This document shows, in pieces, positions 27,501 to 42,500 of a stretch of 64,000 bases of DNA. The notes under the pieces are model-generated. The model made no database searches. It worked only from the letters and a program-made list of their open reading frames with translations, and had not been told where the DNA came from. Position numbers and translations under genes: made by a program. Within the stretch, counting starts at the first letter, position 1, and the number at the start of each line of letters is the position of its first letter. The stretch comes from Sipunculus nudus (Eukaryota; Annelida; Sipuncula; Golfingiida; Sipunculidae): contig CM049316.1 of NCBI GenBank assembly GCA_026874595.1, positions 63,037,176-63,101,175 of the forward strand, written 5' to 3'.

Positions 27501-30500
27501 AAAATGAGATGAAAATTCAGAAAGAAATGTTGCCTGTGGTTGTCCTTTGGGGTATGGATCTTGCTCTCTCTGTGACTTCGATACCTGGAAGGGGACACCC
27601 TTGGCAGAACAGCCAAGTGCTGCTGGTCACCCGATGATGAAGCGCTGCCCAAAGATTCTGGTTTATTTTCTTCAGTTATGGTGAAGCCTGGGGCCTGGTC
27701 AGTGGGTTTTTGTTCGCTCTTGAACAAGGCTGTATCACCCAACCCGAGATCGCTTACATCAACAGTAGGGGCTGGGTCCAGCTGACCACTTGTGTCCAAG
27801 GATTCCACAGAAGAAGGCTTAAATGACATTATACAAATATAAGCATATGACATACAGCCCTGCTTGATGTGATATCATAATACTGTTTCATAGTCTCAAT
27901 ATGCAAATATGGGATGATGGTGTAGTATGTTTAGAAAAGTATTTTATCTCTTTTACTAAAGATTCAACCAAAGCAATCTCAAATATACAGCAAGTGCACA
28001 TGCAAACAACATACATACATACCCTCCATTATCTCAATCTAAAACACATCTGTTTCAAAAGTCAGCACGATCAAAGCACAATATACCTGAAAATGTAGGT
28101 CGAGATATACTGCAACAAGTAAATTTGTGGAATTTATGTCCCCTGCTTCCACCTCGCTGTTATTTTAGCTTTGTGTGATCTTCATGCTTGCCTTCTCAAT
28201 ATGTATTAGTTTTTATTTTCCCCTGAAGATGTCTCCACATGTCATAATGGCTGTTTTTAGTTTTCACTGTCCCCTGAAGATGTCTCCACATGTCATCAGT
28301 TTTGTTGTGAATCGGGAACAAAAGGGGAAATTTTTTTGTTCGTTTTGGAACTGGTGATAATTAAATTTTCAGACAGACCCTCCAAAACCCATCCCAACCA
28401 CACTATGCATGAGAGCAATCACTGACCCAAATATAAATGAAATCAGATAATATTTAGAAAAGTTATCACATGGAAACAAAAACTGATGGAAGGACAGACA
28501 GATGGACAGACTGACAAACCTAAATCAATGTCGGAAGCGGGGGACAACAAAGTGACTTAGAACAGCTCCATAACAATTGACATCAGATATAATAACACCC
28601 TTACATAAATTGGCATACTATGCCAGTCCCAGAACTAAACCATTTTACTGCAGCCATCTTGACCTACATTTCCAGGTGTACTGTAATTAAGGTGTTCTGA
28701 TTATTCTTAAAGATAAGTACTTTTGACCACAATTAATCTTTCCTGACCAAATAAATTCTTTCGACAGTGCATCAATAATATACCTTTTTGACACCAACTG
28801 CATATTTTACTATCTTAAACTTTCTTTTCAAGTTTAGCCTACTTAAACAAGGGACCTATGGGTCACGACGCTCAGCTGTTATATATGATAAAAAAATATT
28901 ATTTAGAAATGAGGCACATGCTGGTTTTGTGTGGTAATAAATATAAGCTGTATTATGAGTTGTTGTTGTTTAGCTTATGTATGATTTTGATAGTACCTTT
29001 GGAGACAGGGAAGAGGATTGATTTCATTTATTTTATTAACAAATGGAGTACTATTGTCACACAGATTTTGACTTGGCCATATAACTTATAAGCAGAACAT
29101 ATAATATAAGAGTTTAACTATTTATTAAAAAAAATTACAAATATTGTCCCAAATATAATTTTTATAAAAAATAATAAGAGAATCATATGATTTTTTTATA
29201 TGAAATATAACTGATATGATTATTAAAATAATATTAAAGAATATATTCATGGACAGCTGGGGGCCTGGACAGCTGAGTGGTAAAACGCTTGGCTATCTCC
29301 GCTGGCGACCCGGGTTCGATCCCCGGCGTGGCTATGAGAGTGGGTTGTAGTTGCCCGTCCAAGGCCGGTGGTTTTCTCCGGGTACTCCGGTTTCCTCCAC
29401 CTCTGCAGACTACCGAACGCCATCACCGGAGCCATGGAGAGTGCCTCGATTAGTTATAATAACTATTTGTACAATCCATGTAAAATAAATAAGTTTATAT
29501 TAAGTTTATATTATATTAATGCATTCATGAATACATTTTCAAAGTATTTGCACGAGTATTCATATACTTTCATTTTTACCTGAATTCCTATTCTTTATGC
29601 AAGAAATTTTATAATGGAGTACATAATCATATTAGTATTTAAATACAATTACAAAGTATTCGCACCATGTCTGGTATTTATTCAGTTTCACCAACCAATG
29701 ATGTTGACAATCCAGAATATACAAAATTCACACATTTAAATAATGTTCATAAGTACCTGGTTTTATGGCTTTTATTTATATTAAAAAATAACTGTAAAAA
29801 ATTCATTTTGGACTAATTTCACATCAATGTACACACTAGACACAGTAGGAATCTAGATTAATATTATCAACTGCATCTTTGTCTATCATTAATTTCCTTC
29901 ATATGATCCCTAATGATTAGTAATGAATAATATGATTTACTTCTTTATCATTAAAATTGAACTGAAAAATGCCATAGGTGACTGCATGGTGTTATTTGGA
30001 ATATTGTGACATTCTACCCATCCATACAAGATTCTTATATCATCAGTAAATGCAAGTTAATTTCCTGTTATTATAAACTAACAAATTCCTTTTCTATTTT
30101 TCTTTAATTTGTTATTAAAAACCAATAAAAATTTATTAATTTATTGTTTATTGTTATGTTGTTGGTTAAAACTACTAGATGAGTTGGGTTGGACACCTGG
30201 ATCAACTGTGGCTGGCCATAAGCTGCCTGGATTCCTGTATGCCTCGCCTCAAGCGTGCATAATTTGATGAAAGGTCAACAAGGTCAACATACAGGTGACT
30301 CAAGAGGGGCTGGAGAGAGCCAAAGTCTGACAGGGTCTCATAAAAAACATTTATAAAAGCTACAATTTTTGGCCAATTTCTTTCAGCTTTCTAAACTAAA
30401 AAGCTGAAATCCTAATGTGTGCATGATATGAAAATTATATCAACAGTGCTCACAGGACACAAACGTGCCATGGTCACAGTTGGGCAAAATTTAAGGTACT

Positions 30501-33500
30501 AATTTTATATTTATACTAATAACTTATAAAATTTGAAAAATTCAGAACTAATTTTGGGTATTCAATTGAATCTTGATTAAATAATGTTACATCCCTGACA
30601 AAAAAATCTCTAGCTTCAGCAATGCCCTTGTTAAGGGAGTAAATATATTTCTTGATTTTTTACAAAGTGCATTATGTTTGGGCCCATAACTTAAAACAAT
30701 TACGCAATACTGACATCATTCTGGCATGTGCATAGAGAATGAAAAATATGTATATTATTTATGATTAAAGTCAGATCAGTGGTTTTGATATTAGGCAGTC
30801 TTGAAGTGTAACAATGGGTTTTTAATGGAAAATGAAGTTTTTCATTAATATTTCGAAGGTATTAAGTCCTAGTGACCAAATTCTTGGCATGGTAGGGGAT
30901 TTTGGAGACATATAACTGTATGCCGAATTTAAGGAACTAAGAGCTGAAGCTGAGCTCTTGCAAACTGCATAACATTAGCTTGATGTAAACAATATGTTAC
31001 ATGGTGCTTGAAAACTTATTAAAATCTACAGTTTTTGATCAACTGGTTTCAAATTTTTGGTGTTAACAGTTGAAATGCTAACAAAAACATGCTGTGAAAA
31101 TTAAATCCACAGTACTTACAGGAAAAAAACGTGCCATGGTCAAAGTTGGGCAAAATTTAAGGTACCAATTTTTTATTTTTATTAATATTTTTGAAAATTT
31201 AAAAGATTTTCATCTAATTTTGGGTATACAATTTAATTTTGATTAATTAAAGTTATATTACTGGAAAAAAGGTCAATAGCTTTAACATTTTTTGTGTTAA
31301 GTGATCAAATATCTTTCCTGATTTTTTACAAAATGCATTATGTTTGGGCCCATAACTTTTTTATATTAAATAATACAGACATAATTTCTGGCATGTACAT
31401 AGGAACTATATAGAGGAATATTTATGGTAAATATGAGGAAAAACAGATGAGTGGTTTTGATATTAGGCAGTCCTGAAGTGTGAAAATAGGTTTTTAATAA
31501 AAAATTGAGGTTTTTCCTTGATTTCTCAAAGGAACGAAGTTGCAAAGACCCAGTTTTCGGCTTGGTAGGAGATCTTGGGGACATCTAACATTATGCCCAA
31601 TTTTGGATTCCTAGGTCTTACGGTTTCAAAACGTGCCACATCGACGGACGGACGGACGGACGGACGGACAGACGGACGGACGACGGACAATGGACCACGA
31701 CTATAGCTCAGATGACTTATAGTCAGCTGAGCTAAAAATGTCTTGCTTGAGTTGAGGCTGTTACAGGTTTTGTTGATAACTGGCAGTCTGAGAGACTTAA
31801 TATAAAAGTGACTTACAGTAATATTTATTTACAAATTTAAATAATTTTAACATATTGCATTGTAAGTGTTGGTACCTGTTGCATGAAATCCCCTTAGTTA
31901 AGGTCCAGGATCCATTGTGAACACCTATATAACCATTATGATCTATGACTGCTACCATATCATGGCAAAATTTCCCTTCCAGCCTAGACTATGAATCAGA
32001 TCAAATGCAAAAGCTCTAATATGAAAAGGATTCACAACATTCTTGATCTGTGCATGCACATGGGTAACTTAAGTTATGATATTCAAGTCCTGGAATGCTC
32101 ATAAAAACACACATCAGTGTCGCAGAATGTGTAGGTCATATTATTTAGGATATATAAGTCCTAGATATCCTGTCAAAGGTTGCTTATGGATAGTTTTATT
32201 TTCAGTATAATCCAGTGTCATTGTGCATATGCTGATGTCCTGGTCTTTTCGAATGCATGGTAAAATATAGGTCATGATATCCCTTCCCAGAATGCACTGC
32301 AAAATGTAGGTCAACATATGCAAATTTCTGCTTGTATAACAAAATAGTGCAGCTGAAAAAGGCTGACAATGCAGTGCAAACTGAAATATAAGTAGACTGG
32401 CCCAGTCCATGAAGTAATTTTGAATTAATGGATGCTTCTGACTGAGAAACGTTCCCGTGTTGTATCGCACTTAGTATCGGTACCGCCATTTTGCGGCAAC
32501 TCACAAAACTTATTTACTACTATCTGATCCTCTATTTCCTGGACTGGTAGTCTTGGCCGATTCCCGGACGGTCAGCGCCACACATCACCAGCTCGCTGAA
32601 ACAAGGTCTTTTCCAGTGACGTCAGCAATGGTCTTTCCCAGAATCTTTTTCAAAACCAACATGGTTCATTCAGTCATTGCCTATTCCAGGCTTTCAATTG
32701 GCTACTAATACTCCCATTTAATTTGTCTTAATACTTTTAGGCAGTCACTTATGTTAAGTTCAGCGAGACTTTAAAACACTATAACCCTCTTGAAAGTAGG
32801 CCTAACAAACTCTGGCTCAACCAATCAGCGCGAGATATTCAGGTGCAAACGCAACGAGCGCAGTCAAAATATAATGGCTGACTGAAATGATCATGATTCG
32901 CGAGTTGCAATTTGACATGTATTCATGGGTTCAGATAAATGTGCTAGTTGCCCTTGTCATCTCGGCTGAGGGAATTTTACTGGACCTGTCGGTAAAAAAT
33001 TGTTGCGAGTGTCTACAGTATGCACTTACATTTGGCCCATGGACTGTAAAATTCATTCAGCAGACATAAATCACAGGACACGAAGGTCCATGTGTGGACT
33101 ACATGAATACATGATTTCAATGCGAATGTTACCAAGCGGGTCGAGCTGTGGGACCGCTGTTGGCCTGCTCATAGCAACGATGCCACTCACATGAATCTTG
33201 ACGGCCTGATATGCAAAAACGGGGAATCGTCAGGTCCTCAAAGAGCCTTATGACGCCTTAATATACAAATATCAGGGATTCACCATACGGACTTTACAGG
33301 GCTTTAGTGGTAAGAGCTGGCACTGAGTTAAGTCTAACGGTACATGGAATCACGTTTTATTTTAAGCATTTTATTTTAATTAACCCAGACACTAAAGCCC
33401 AGTCTGGGCTAAAATATAAGTCAAGACATCCAAGTCTCAAATGGCACAGACATTCTTGAAATTTGTTTGGCAACTGAAGAAGATGATACAAAAACAAACC

Positions 33501-36500
33501 TCCATAACATCAGGGGAAGCGGCTGCCATGGTGGGCAGCGTAAAAGGTTCAGATATCCCAGCATCAGGTGTATCAGTGATGTCAAATATGGTAGGTCCCT
33601 TGGCGGCAGGGACATTGTTGCTACTGGGCAAAGTTGTCCCTGGCTACAGCAAGAGTATGAACATGTACAGATAAAATATGAAGTCAACTACATTATTTTG
33701 TGTATTACTGAAACACTGCACTTAATCTGTAAACTCTACTTAATGCTATCTAATTTATTACTAATTTGCTCATTGGTAATAATAGTCAATGCACTCCTTA
33801 AACATTGGGTATATGATGCATTCTCTTTTTGCTGAACCACAACATTAATATAGTACCGTTTGCTTAGTATCACAACTAGATTGCTGGCACTGAGCCAAGA
33901 ATATAATCAGCCAATGAGAGCAAGGTATTGCAATGTGCATCTAACTCTGAAACCCATGATACCTCACTCTGACTGGTTGGATCACTTCCTTGGCCCTGTG
34001 CCAGCTACCTAGTGGAGAAACCCAACAAACCATGCTAAAGCCAGCAGTGGTTCTGTGAAAGAAGCATATAACCAATGTATAAAGAGTGTGAAGTGTCATA
34101 AGCTGTTTGAATGAGATAAAAAGACCCTATATCTTATACTAACGATTATTAGATACGCGTTACTTGAAATACAAGTCTACCTTTTTCTCGATCGATAACT
34201 GTCTGCTGAGTTTTGGTTTTGGAGGCTGCAGCTGTGATCCATCATTTATCATAGGCAGCTTCCTCTTCAGCGGTCCCACGTTACGGTTTGTTCCAACCAT
34301 GGTCACCAGGAACTGTATCAGCTGCAGACAGAGAAAAATAGATGCATAAAAGACGATACTAATAAAAAGTAAGCTACTTTTCATACAACAGGGTTATGAT
34401 TAAAACCATAGTCACTGATAAAAGTTGGCTGTCACAGAACCTTAGGTGGGAAGATGGGGGAAAAAAGCCATCTACCCCTACTATCTTATTGTTCCCCGAA
34501 ACAGCAAAGCCTTCTTTAATACTGGAACATCAAGGTTAATCCAATAGGTGACCATCCATTTTAGTCACATAAACTGGGGTCTCCAAACTAGCTATTTCCA
34601 GAACGATATTACAACATCAACTTGTCACAGGTTTTATATAAAAGACTAAGCAAATTCTGAAATTAAAAATAATATCAATGTTTAAATATTACCTTATTAA
34701 CAATCTGTTGTTGCTTGTTGTGCTTTTGGCGTAGACTGGCAACTTCTCTCCACAAAGCTTCATTCTCCCTGCATATGAAATATCAAAGTAATTACCTCTT
34801 TTTTAGCACAGCCGGTAACTGGTCACTTTAATGCCTATTAAAACAGTTCCCTGAGCCCCACCAAAAACTACATTTATACAAATATTGCCAATGGCAAACC
34901 TGACACAAAAGGCATGGTGAACCATCCAAACATTATAAAAGTAATGCTTAAAGTGCAGAATTGTGAAACAAGAGTCAGTGATGTGGTAGTAATCAAAATA
35001 TTAAATTTGCATTAAAGTGCACTGAGCTGTCTTCAGCAAACTAACTAAAAATAAGCAGTTAAAGTTAGTGCTGTGTATATATGAAAGCAAGTCATAGACT
35101 GAACGACATTAATAGTAATATCTGATGCTCTTTCACCATTCTGATTTGTAAGGGCAGGATTAAAATTAAGGTCCTAGATATCTTACGGTTAACTGCTTTT
35201 TATGGCTGTGATCTCAGACTTTTGTAGAGCAAGTACAAATTTCTGTTGCGCAAGTTAAAGCTAGATGTTCCTTGTACAATCAGAAGTGAAAGTTGAGCCC
35301 TGTCTAAGTAACTAATGACCTGTTAATATTTCTTGATGTATTAACCTTTTCAGTGTTTCGAGTTTATTTGTCATCTTTTCCTGTTTTTCTTGCACGCTCT
35401 TCACCTCCCCGAGCACGAGCCCCACGTCATCTTGCTTTATTCTGACTTCGTTGGTTTTTAGACTGGTGACCTGTAACATAATCCATTTATCTTGTGAGGT
35501 AACAAGATTGTCATTAAAGCTTTGTTGATCTTAAGATAATGCAAAGTAAAAGGCCTGCAACAATCAGTGGTGTGCCAATTAATCGATTATATTGATGAAT
35601 GGTGCTTTTCTTTCATAATCAATTAAATTGGTTGTATATTTGCATAATTGGTCACAAATGATTATTTATGTACATGTGAGGATGTCATATTAACCAGTAA
35701 ACAATATGCTTACCCATTCAGAGAAATAAGAAAGATGGACATTAAGCAGCAAACAGCATTAAAACTAAACCTTATACAATGTAAAAGTGTCGACAACTTG
35801 ATCATTAAACTGACTTTTCAGTATGATATACGAATCAGACTGAATTTACTTGGTCAATAAATCTTATAAATCAAATTTAACAGTAATACAGAAAGAATAT
35901 TAAAAGATAGTTTGTTTTCAATTAATCAATGAGCATGATTTAACAATCAATTCTAACCAATAGCAACAATGCATTGAACAGTTCATGTACTCAATCAAAG
36001 CCAGCCATTAATCAATCATCAAACATCACAAGCAGTAACTAAATAAATTTTAATTCTTGCATTCAGAGTAATATAAATATTTTTTTGATTTTTGTATTTA
36101 AGTGCATTTTTTAAATCTTTAATTTTCATGTCAGTAATGTATTGAGTATGTCTGCAAAATTTTGTGAAGTAAGCAGCAGGGGTTTTAGAAATATTTGGTA
36201 TAAGAACAGGGCGGGATAAAAGGACAGACAGACTAACAGACAGAGGCAGCCCATTTTTGCAGTCCTACTTCCTACAATGGGGGAGTAATGATATAATTTT
36301 ACATGCACCAGATGGGGAGTAACTGTATTATCCTTATTACCAGAATGGTTGGTTTGTTTATTTCTTTATCCTGGGAAAGGCCAGAGCCATTCTCTGGTAT
36401 TAGAGGTGGCCCTGGTTGTGTAGCTGACCAGCTTCAATCTAGGTGGTAAACCATGACACACATTTTCTGTGTAGCACACAGTTTAACTAGGATCCTAACA

Positions 36501-39500
36501 AAAAATGTGGTCTCTCACTACTTTCTATACTCCGTTCCACCGTGTCCCACTTTTTTTTAGATCATTTTAAAAAAAGCTTATATTTTTCAATAATTTCCTA
36601 GAAAGCTGCATAAGGAAATGTCAACCTAATAAGGCAAGCAAAAATGTTAAAATTAATCTCCAGTTTATATTTTACAACTTATTTTATTCTTCACAATGAT
36701 CTGACTGATCAGATGTGTCCTTGCATGAGTCGCCATATTTGTTTTCGCTGGTTATATCTTTTAGACTTAAAGTGTGTTTACATGACATCATCCAATCAGC
36801 AGCTGTCAACTGAGGTTATTTTTTGCATGTGACCAATGACCTTGACAATCATAAGTGGGTCTGATATGTTGTAAAATGTAGACTGATTTCTCATATTTTA
36901 AAATAATTCTGTTTTATAAATACTGTGTAAGGTAGGTGTTTGTTTCCCCTGTTGAAAATTTATATCCTTTCCTTTTTTATCATATTCTCTCTCCAAATGA
37001 AACTTATGAAAATTGTCATCACATAAAATAGGTGGACAAAAGGGATGAAACAGACTGTAGTTACAGATGTTTTCATCATAAATGGGAATATGATTAAAAG
37101 AGTATATATGATGCATATTATCCAAAGTTAAGATGAAGTCTAGGTGATACACTTATCTGATGGGAGATGGCAGCACTTACACTGCCTTGCAATGTCAGCG
37201 TCTCTGCCCTGTACATGTGTGCTAGTTAAGAGTTCACTGTTATCCAGGACACATTACAATGCTGTTCATTTATTCATATATGTAAGCCTTATACACATAT
37301 TTGCAAACTGCTGGAATATTTTTTAAACTATTTTTATTCATTACCTTTTTGTACCAAGTTGTTTCAGTTGATTTTTAACGCATGTGCATCGCCAAGGTTG
37401 AGCACCACAAATTATCATGTAAAGTGATGTTATGTTGATTATATGGTTCCATGGGCCGGAGGCCTGTATACTTGAATAAACTATTTATAATAATAATTAT
37501 TATTATTATATGATGCATATCTTGCCTGATCCCAAAGGAGAACCTCAATGATGACTTACATTTCTCTTGATACGGTCCAGAAGATGTGGCATATCTCTCT
37601 GGAAGTACTGGTGTTTGAATTCCATGTCATCCTTCTCAATCTTAAGCCCTCCTTGACCCATGTGCATAACCTTTCGGAAACCATCTGGAAACAAATGCAA
37701 GTGGTATGCCTATCAATAAAATATATTGATGATTAGTTGTTTTCAATTGGTTGCAACTTTGTATAATGGATCACAAATGATTGTGTTGAGACTTGGTTGT
37801 AATTTCATGATCGATCATCAGTGAAATTGGTTGACCTATACTGACCAATAATTGGAAATGATCTGTTATTCAGAAGTATGGACTTTCAGACAATATTTAG
37901 ACTGGTACATTATCAACTGAAACATAGGCCTATATTCAGGCTAATCATGTTATAATTCTATAGCCTACACGTATATTTAGTAACTTAGGAATATAGATTT
38001 TTAGCAAATGCAGACTTTTCTCTAATTTGTTTGCAAAATGTATATTAAAGCACCTGAACCTTCAGCAGCAGACAGTGTCATCAACCTGCCTGTTACCTAT
38101 TATATCTTTCAGCATCACCTTAAATACTGGTTGTGTTGTAATGTCCATTTTAAAACCATAACCTGTCTGCTGTTAATATACATAATGAGAGATACAACTC
38201 ACAACATGCAGGATAACCACAACAACATGATTTAAGATGCATGTGAATTTTGACTTCATAGCAAATATCATTGAATTATAAATGTTACATAAAATAATTG
38301 ATTGATAATTAATCATAGGTGTTTTTTTTTTTAACTCACTGAACATGATTCAGCTACCAGTTTCTAAAAAAAAAACGCCCATACATGTAATGATTACTTC
38401 TAGGCTGACAGAATTATTGGCCTAACAGTGTTCATAAGACAGTTCAACAAAAATTCTGAATTTTAATGAACAGGCTCACTTTGTTGATGGATATAAAACC
38501 TTTTGCGAAAGCATATCTTGAGCAGACCTCATTAAATAAACATCATAATACCTATAGTTTGTGAAAATAACTTTGGAAATTGTAGCACTTTTAGGAAGAA
38601 TTAACTTAATTAATATAATTTTGGAGCTAGAGCACTTTTGCCATTATTGGCTCCTGTTCTATAAACCTGTCATGCCTACCTCATTTACATGCGTCCACTG
38701 AGCCTAAAATAAGAGCAGTCAGATGTTACAGTTTGTGAGCTTAAATGAAATTTTTATGGGCGTTATAGGGTGACATATGTATGGTTATTCTTTGTTCTTT
38801 TTAATGTGTGAGCATACCATTTTATATGTGATGATTTTATATCATACTTACACATGTTAAGCTGTCTGATGAAACTCGAAATGTTGTTGTGTTTGAAGTA
38901 CAATGGTAGCACCTCCTTGGCCAACCTGCCCTGGTCCAACAAATGAAAACTATTTCCACTCTAAAAGTACATATGAAAAAAAATTGATAAACAGATAAAA
39001 CTAGAATGGCTTTGACATCAAACAGATGTCTCCACCCCCCCTCCCAGGCCATCCCAAAACATTCGCGGTTAAAATACACAGTTATCTCGAAACATTGATT
39101 CTATATTTCAGTCGATTTGACCTTGAAGATCAAGGTCACCTTTTTTTTAAATCTCCAACGAGATTTTGGCAGAAGGAATTGATGTGTCAAATTTGAAAGA
39201 AAAAATCTTCAGTCTTATAAAGTTATGGGGGTCACAATTATCCTAGAACTGCACAGATTTGACCTTGAAAATCCATGAGTGGAGGAGACAAAATAATATT
39301 CATATGGCTGTACCCTTTCATATTAACTTAAATTAAATTGTACTGTGATTGATGTTCGGCACAACCTGGTGGTCATTCCATAAAACAAAACATTCCTGAT
39401 GGAGATTTTAACATGTGAAACTGAAGCCTTTACTAAAGCAAATACTTTAAAAAAGCTTTAATCACACAACAAGAAAAAAGTTTACCATAAGGACCAAGTC

Positions 39501-42500
39501 TAGAGGCAAGAAAACTGTACTGAGTTTTATTAACTTTGAATTAATTGAAGGCAACCGCTTCCATTTTTGAAGGATGGCTAAATGAAGTACAATGTACATG
39601 TACTCAATTTCATTTTGATTTTGGACTGCATGATAGGGTGGAAAGAAGGGCTCTGTGTGCTGCAGTCTCCCCAACAAGCCTGCAGGGCTCAGAACCTGAC
39701 TGGGTTCCGGCTGTAACAAATTCCATCACTCTTTCGGATGAGATTCAAGCTCACAGTTTCCTGGTTTGAGTCTTGTGCTCTACCTCATGACCACAGAAAC
39801 CAGTAACATGATGAATAGTTCATTAAACAAGTAAAATTCCCATGACTTCAGATTATCAAGAGAATCTTTTTAAGGTCCTATATAATAGGAACCAACTGAA
39901 GACAAGTTAAGCTCCAATACTTTGGGATACAGTCCCTTATTAAGATTAGACAGTTTAAATCATTTGAGTTTCCTCCGAATTACTGTCAAGGCTCAACATA
40001 AAAGGTTAACTGTTGTGCAGGGCAAGTAAAAGTTCCAGAAAAAGGTGGCACAGCAACCACAAGTGGGCAACTACTTGCCTGCCTTGACAAATGGGTGCAA
40101 CATAAAACTATACACGAAGGCCTGAAGCTCTACTAATCTTTAATTTGCCATTTTTTTAGTTGTGGCCACAATGATGGCACAATCACTCTAATTCCATTGG
40201 GACAAGTAAAAATTCAAGTAGAACCTCTACCTGTGGATATGATACCAGGGCTCAACATAACTTTGAATGTACCTTCTGGACATGTAACATCTGACTTTTA
40301 GTAGCCCTATATGAATTTTTACTTGTCCTTCAAAATCAGTGATCACAGCCACAAACACACACAGATGGTGTGTTCATCATGGCTCTGCTATGACAATAAT
40401 CATGTTCTATTTTTTTTTGTTAATAATATTTTTCTTTAGCAGTTGCACAGACAAACATGCAGGTAATTTTAAGATAGAGGTGATAAAATATAATTTCTTA
40501 GAAACTGGCTAACTTAAAAATTAGTTAAGATTAAGGCCTTTCTGTGATGGTTTATGCTGGACCCACTTGTCCAGTTAAGCAAGCATGAGCCCACTTTTGG
40601 TTGCCCTACTACCATTTTCTGGAACCTTTACTTGCCTCCGACAAGCAGTCATCCATTTATGTTGAGCCCTGGATAGCTGAAAAGTGGTCAATGCATTATT
40701 CTAAAACACCCAGACTCATGGAGGTAATCCCTGATAAAACTAGGTTTAAGATAATTAAAATGGTAAATCAATCATGCTATACATGCTCATGATAAAGGGG
40801 TTATTTACTGCCAATCAATTGATCTACATCATCAAAAGTTAGGCTATCCAAAGCCCCCTGCCTCATGCAACTTGTGAAATTTCTACCCTACTTCGTCATG
40901 ATCCAGGAGTCCTCTATATCAAGTTTAACACGCCTAAAGTACAGGCTTCATACATTTCAGGAGGCATCATAAAAAATATTTTTGTTTCCAGTTGAGCACC
41001 CAGGTGAATTTTATTTTAGCTTCCAGCCGGCTGCAAATTATGATTTTTTTTCCTTACAACTGTTAGCTTGGGGAGGTGCAGGTGAAGAGTTAAATGACGT
41101 ATAATATAATCCCAAACTTCAACATATTCAAAATATTCAATAATGGAACTGAAGGGTATAATTGTGTTAAAATGTGTGTCTTAACTTTTGAATTGGTACT
41201 GGATGGAGAACACATTCGAACATACAAGTTCTGATGAGCCCACATGTACCGGGAGAACGTCTTATTGCGGTGATGGAAGTCTTGTTTCTCTGACGAATGT
41301 ATTGATCACCTTTTGCCGTGTGTCAAAGGACATGTAGAAGAAAAATATTCTAAGAAATCTGTTAATATATCATTTACTCCTGATTAATTTTGGGTTTCCT
41401 TGGAATGGGATCCTCCATATCGCAAAAAGCTTCCCAGACTTCCAAAAACATTTAAGCCAGTTCATTTGAAGTACAGGTGGCTGGCAGGGTTGGGGTCAAA
41501 TACAGTAAGCCAAATACAAATACAAATATAAATATGAGAGCTGTTCTCTTCCATATACAAATACAGGTGGGTGAGGTTAAAAACAAATACAAATTATCAA
41601 ATACAAATATGCAAATGTAGGTTATACAGTATAATTATTATTTTCCAGCACCATAAATATTCATAATGTCTACTTCTACTGATTAATGTACTTTTAGAGA
41701 TCAGAGTCCTTCTATATTTTACAAAGTTTAAAAAAAAACCCTGTTGCAACACAGGAACATAAATTCCTCAAACCTACTGTCTGAAAGACATCTTTATTCT
41801 AGAAAGTCTAAATAAATTCCCTGTTGCAACGCAGGAACATTAGTTCCTCAAACCTGCTGTCTTTCATGAAAGACAGCAGCGCTCCCGATGGAACACTTTC
41901 CCAGCAACACTAAATATCTGTTCTACTGGTGCAGAAGATGCAGGTGTCGCCAATGAGCACAGTGAGCACAGTGACTAAGCAGTTAATTATCCAGGCACAT
42001 TTGTGATTGCAAACATCAGGAAGAATCGTAACACTTGACCTGATGCTGCCTTTTGGGATGTTCAAAAGTTAGGTAGTAGTTAATTTTTCAAAATAATGGC
42101 AGATTTGAATATTTATTTATACATATGTATTTGTATAGTGTTTGATCACATACATCAAATATTGAGATCAAATAAATATACAACTAGATATTTCTTGTGG
42201 TGCCATAGTAACCCAAGTCAATAACCCCCCTCCCCCCCCCCCCCCTTAAGAATAGGCCCCCCCATCTTCAGCAGCATATAAGACACTTGGCAAGTGTCTA
42301 TGGTTTCTTCCATCTATCAACTTGAGAAACAATATTTTTCACCAAATATGGAGGCCAATATGGTGAATCACTCTTGAGAAAAGAGCATTAATTATTTTAC
42401 GAAAACGGGATGGTAGTTGGCCCCACCTGCCTGGTTTACGAGAAAATTTTCCAAGATGGATAGACATGGCAAATTTAAGACTAACACCTTGATCCACTCT

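Noticed and set aside
27476-27853. Alternative HSF1 start at the ATG upstream of exon 8
   Set aside because: The residues before PSSVES lie upstream of a good acceptor, and the ORF runs past the donor into intron. It is an extension of exon 8, not a separate gene.
29259-29345. tRNA gene on the plus strand
   Set aside because: The same sequence recurs at 61228 and 3417 (reverse) with a long shared body, so it is a SINE.
33000-33194. 64-residue ORF in HSF1 intron 7
   Set aside because: No recognisable motif; it overlaps another equally plausible short ORF in a different frame.
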